From Paracoccaceae bacterium (GTDB taxonomy: Bacteria; Pseudomonadota; Alphaproteobacteria; Rhodobacterales; Rhodobacteraceae), in the NCBI GenBank assembly GCA_023263735.1, contig JALQUQ010000021.1, positions 1-15,364 on the forward strand: DNA of 15,364 nucleotides, given 5' to 3'. Both the position numbers and the translations under genes were made by a program. The notes beneath the pieces are model-generated. The model did no database searches. It saw only the letters and a program-made list of their open reading frames with translations, and had not been told where the DNA came from. Below are positions 15,050 through 15,364 of this stretch, one piece after another (position 1 is the stretch's first letter; each line of letters opens with the position of its first letter).

Positions 15050-15133
15050 CAAAGTCGATCGTCGCGCGGCCTGATGATGACGAAGGGCGGCTTTGTGTGA
15101 GCTTCACCGGTAAATGGCGGGTTTTCTTGATCG

Positions 15134-15364
15134 TTATGTGGCGGCGGGCTGACGCTGGAGGGTTCTGTAGACGGTCGGTCGTGAGACTGAGAAGACCTCG
15201 GCAAGGTCGCTGACGGAATAGTCGCCGGTGTCATACATGCGGCGGAGTTCTCGGGACTGACGGTCGGAGAGTTTGGGCTGCTTGCCGCGCAACTTCCCCT
15301 TGGCGCGGGCCACGGCCATCCCTTCTCGGGTGCGCATGCGGATCAGGTCCGACTCGAATTCCGC
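15134..15364 (-). CDS. Serine resolvase/invertase, C-terminal part (runs off the right edge)
   Basis: The minus-strand frame is open to the window edge and encodes 76 residues before its stop at 15134. It reads AEFESDLIRMRTREGMAVA, then RAKGKLRGKQPKLSDRQS, then a helix-turn-helix with DYSVSDLAEVFSVSRPTVYR. The first part is the E-helix end of the serine recombinase catalytic domain (AEFE-DLI-RTREG), the second the linker (KGKLRGKQPKLS), and the last the DNA-binding domain of Tn3-type resolvases and Hin-like invertases. The catalytic serine and the rest of the N-terminal domain must lie beyond the window. It signals a transposon or integrated element to the right. Confidence 0.88.
   Translation of the reverse strand, partial: AEFESDLIRMRTREGMAVARAKGKLRGKQPKLSDRQSRELRRMYDTGDYSVSDLAEVFSVSRPTVYRTLQRQPAAT

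Noticed and set aside
13758..15107. A 449-codon open frame on the minus strand opposite the HupE-like and anchor genes
   Set aside because: The translation is Gly/Arg-rich without a family pattern, while the plus strand has homology, a strong ribosome site and a coherent membrane protein.

Overview
The window looks like chromosomal DNA of a GC-rich alphaproteobacterium, most likely a member of Rhodobacterales. The evidence is the gene order glpR < > glpD-S-T-P-Q-U-V-K (a layout named in Rhizobium and seen in Rhodobacteraceae), the codon usage, and a long intergenic hairpin whose arms read CAAATA...TATTTG, a type I associate from memory with Rhodobacterales. No RNA gene or CRISPR array was seen.

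Layout. Positions 1-101 hold nothing I can assign. At 102-869 (minus strand) lies glpR, a DeoR-family repressor. The 282-bp divergent region 870-1151 carries two sigma70-like promoter candidates and TTCG-type inverted repeats that could be GlpR operators. From 1152 to 8813 a tightly packed plus-strand operon encodes the FAD glycerol-3-phosphate dehydrogenase GlpD, two ABC ATPases (GlpS, GlpT), two permeases (GlpP, GlpQ), the small membrane protein GlpU (DUF2160) and the secreted binding protein GlpV. Two overlapping hairpins (8814-8924) follow. Then come glpK (8966-10450), an iron-dependent alcohol dehydrogenase overlapping it (10447-11595), and a second permease pair (11611-13244) clearly paralogous to GlpP/GlpQ but with no ATPase or binding protein of its own.

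How it works. Glycerol would be caught by GlpV, imported by GlpP/Q with GlpS/T in place of a GlpF channel, phosphorylated by GlpK and oxidised by GlpD to dihydroxyacetone phosphate. GlpR probably senses glycerol-3-phosphate. The two ATPases are degenerate in complementary ways, predicting one canonical and one degenerate ATP site. The extra dehydrogenase and permease pair suggest that a second alcohol or polyol enters through the same locus.

From about 13245 the character changes to accessory DNA: an intergenic stretch with repeats like insertion-sequence ends, the decayed 3' end of an IS5-like element (13461 to about 13745), a HupE/UreJ-type membrane protein gene without its 5' half and with an internal stop (about 13764-14141), an intact single-pass membrane anchor protein gene (14157-15014), a perfect 12-bp hairpin, and the C-terminal part of a serine resolvase running off the right edge on the minus strand. 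This reads as a worn junction between the glycerol operon and a mobile or resistance-type island.
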